From positions 30,516,197-30,580,196 of the forward strand of contig CM037877.1 of the NCBI GenBank assembly GCA_021292165.1: 64,000 bases of DNA, read 5' to 3'. This DNA comes from Shinisaurus crocodilurus (Eukaryota; Chordata; Lepidosauria; Squamata; Shinisauridae). This document shows, piece after piece, positions 63,266-64,000 of this stretch. A model generated the notes under the pieces. The model had not been told where the DNA came from and made no database searches. It saw nothing but the letters and a program-made list of their open reading frames with translations. Position 1 is the stretch's first letter, and every line of letters begins with the position of its first letter. Made by a program: the position numbers and the translations under genes.

Positions 63266-64000
63266 GGTGAAGTGGTAGGAGGCATTGGGCACTGCATTGG
63301 GCCAGACATTGGGGATATCCAGAGTGTGGCCTAGTTCTCACTGAGGTGGCAGAGCTATGTCTGAGCTGTGTGACTTAAGACTGCAAGTGCGGGATCAGAT
63401 GGCCAAATGCTCCTCCATACAAAATTCTTTCTACATAGAAACTAGCAAGTCCTTCAGTAGTCAATTGTTGCCCTTCTGTTTAGCTCTTGATTAGGGAAAC
63501 ATTAAGATACTGTAGGAAGAGTGATACTGTTAGGGAACAGAAATTAATTACTCTGCATGGAGATATAAATTGTCAGAATTTTCAGTATAGATAATCAAAA
63601 AGCACTGAAAAGGAAGCAATTTTTGGTTCCCTGGATACATCAGAAACAAAAGGAATAAACTTTAAAAGTGAATCAAAGGGTAAAAGGAATAGGTCTGATT
63701 GAGTGCCTTTTAGGGTTTGCAAGCACACAATTGTGGGGTTGGTTGCTGAACATTTCTCCCTACTCTGCTTTATCTTTCTGCCTGTAACCCAATAATAATG
63801 CAAGTGGGGGTGGAAATTGTTCAGGTGAAATTGTTCACCTTCAGTGCCCCACTGGAACAGAACAAAGTTTCAACAGGACATGGAGTAAGGGAAGAATTGT
63901 TGCCAGATTGGGTAACAAATGGGAATGGGAGAAATCAAAACAGATTTTTAAGTTTTGGGTTATATTAAAAGATTCCTTTAAAGTGAAATTTGAATTCAAT
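63266..64000. other. Intron 1, no gene seen
   Basis: Unique-looking AT-rich DNA with short open frames only. Confidence 0.5.

Overview
The window looks like vertebrate nuclear DNA, most likely from a squamate reptile (lizard or snake). The grounds are one vertebrate gene exon with a CpG-rich promoter, surrounded by squamate-type repeats: a tRNA-derived SINE of the Sauria/Squam type, 5S rRNA-derived SINEs, CR1, L2 and L1-like LINE fragments, many palindromic MITEs, hAT and Tc1/mariner-like elements, and a DIRS-type retroelement. Repeat family names are recalled from sequence character and were not checked by a search.

Layout. Positions 1 to about 5396 hold a minus-strand DIRS-like tyrosine-recombinase retrotransposon with three long open frames: a Gag-like protein, RT-RNase H, and a recombinase cut by the left window edge. 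From about 5.4 to 12.6 kb is repeat-rich intergenic DNA. It includes a nested set of insertions at 8.3-10.2 kb: a hAT-like element holds an L1-like fragment, which holds a palindromic MITE, which holds a 1.1-kb VNTR-bearing retroposon. From about 12.7 to 14.9 kb is a CpG island with the first coding exon of ZSWIM6 on the plus strand (ATG 13973, splice donor at 14700). Everything to the right, at least 49.3 kb, is best read as ZSWIM6 intron 1; no later ZSWIM6 exon was recognised.

The intron carries mostly short, decayed repeats, with some unusual structures: a 110-bp direct repeat flanking a LINE fragment (29.6-30.3 kb), a roughly 1.8-kb foldback with a LINE inserted in one arm (46.5-48.3 kb), a perfect 135-bp hairpin MITE (49.6 kb), and a mariner-like element holding a GC-rich inverted minisatellite (54.6-55.9 kb).

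Only ZSWIM6 is a host gene here. The other sizeable open frames are transposon proteins, fossil LINE fragments, or stop-free artefacts of repeats and GC-rich DNA.
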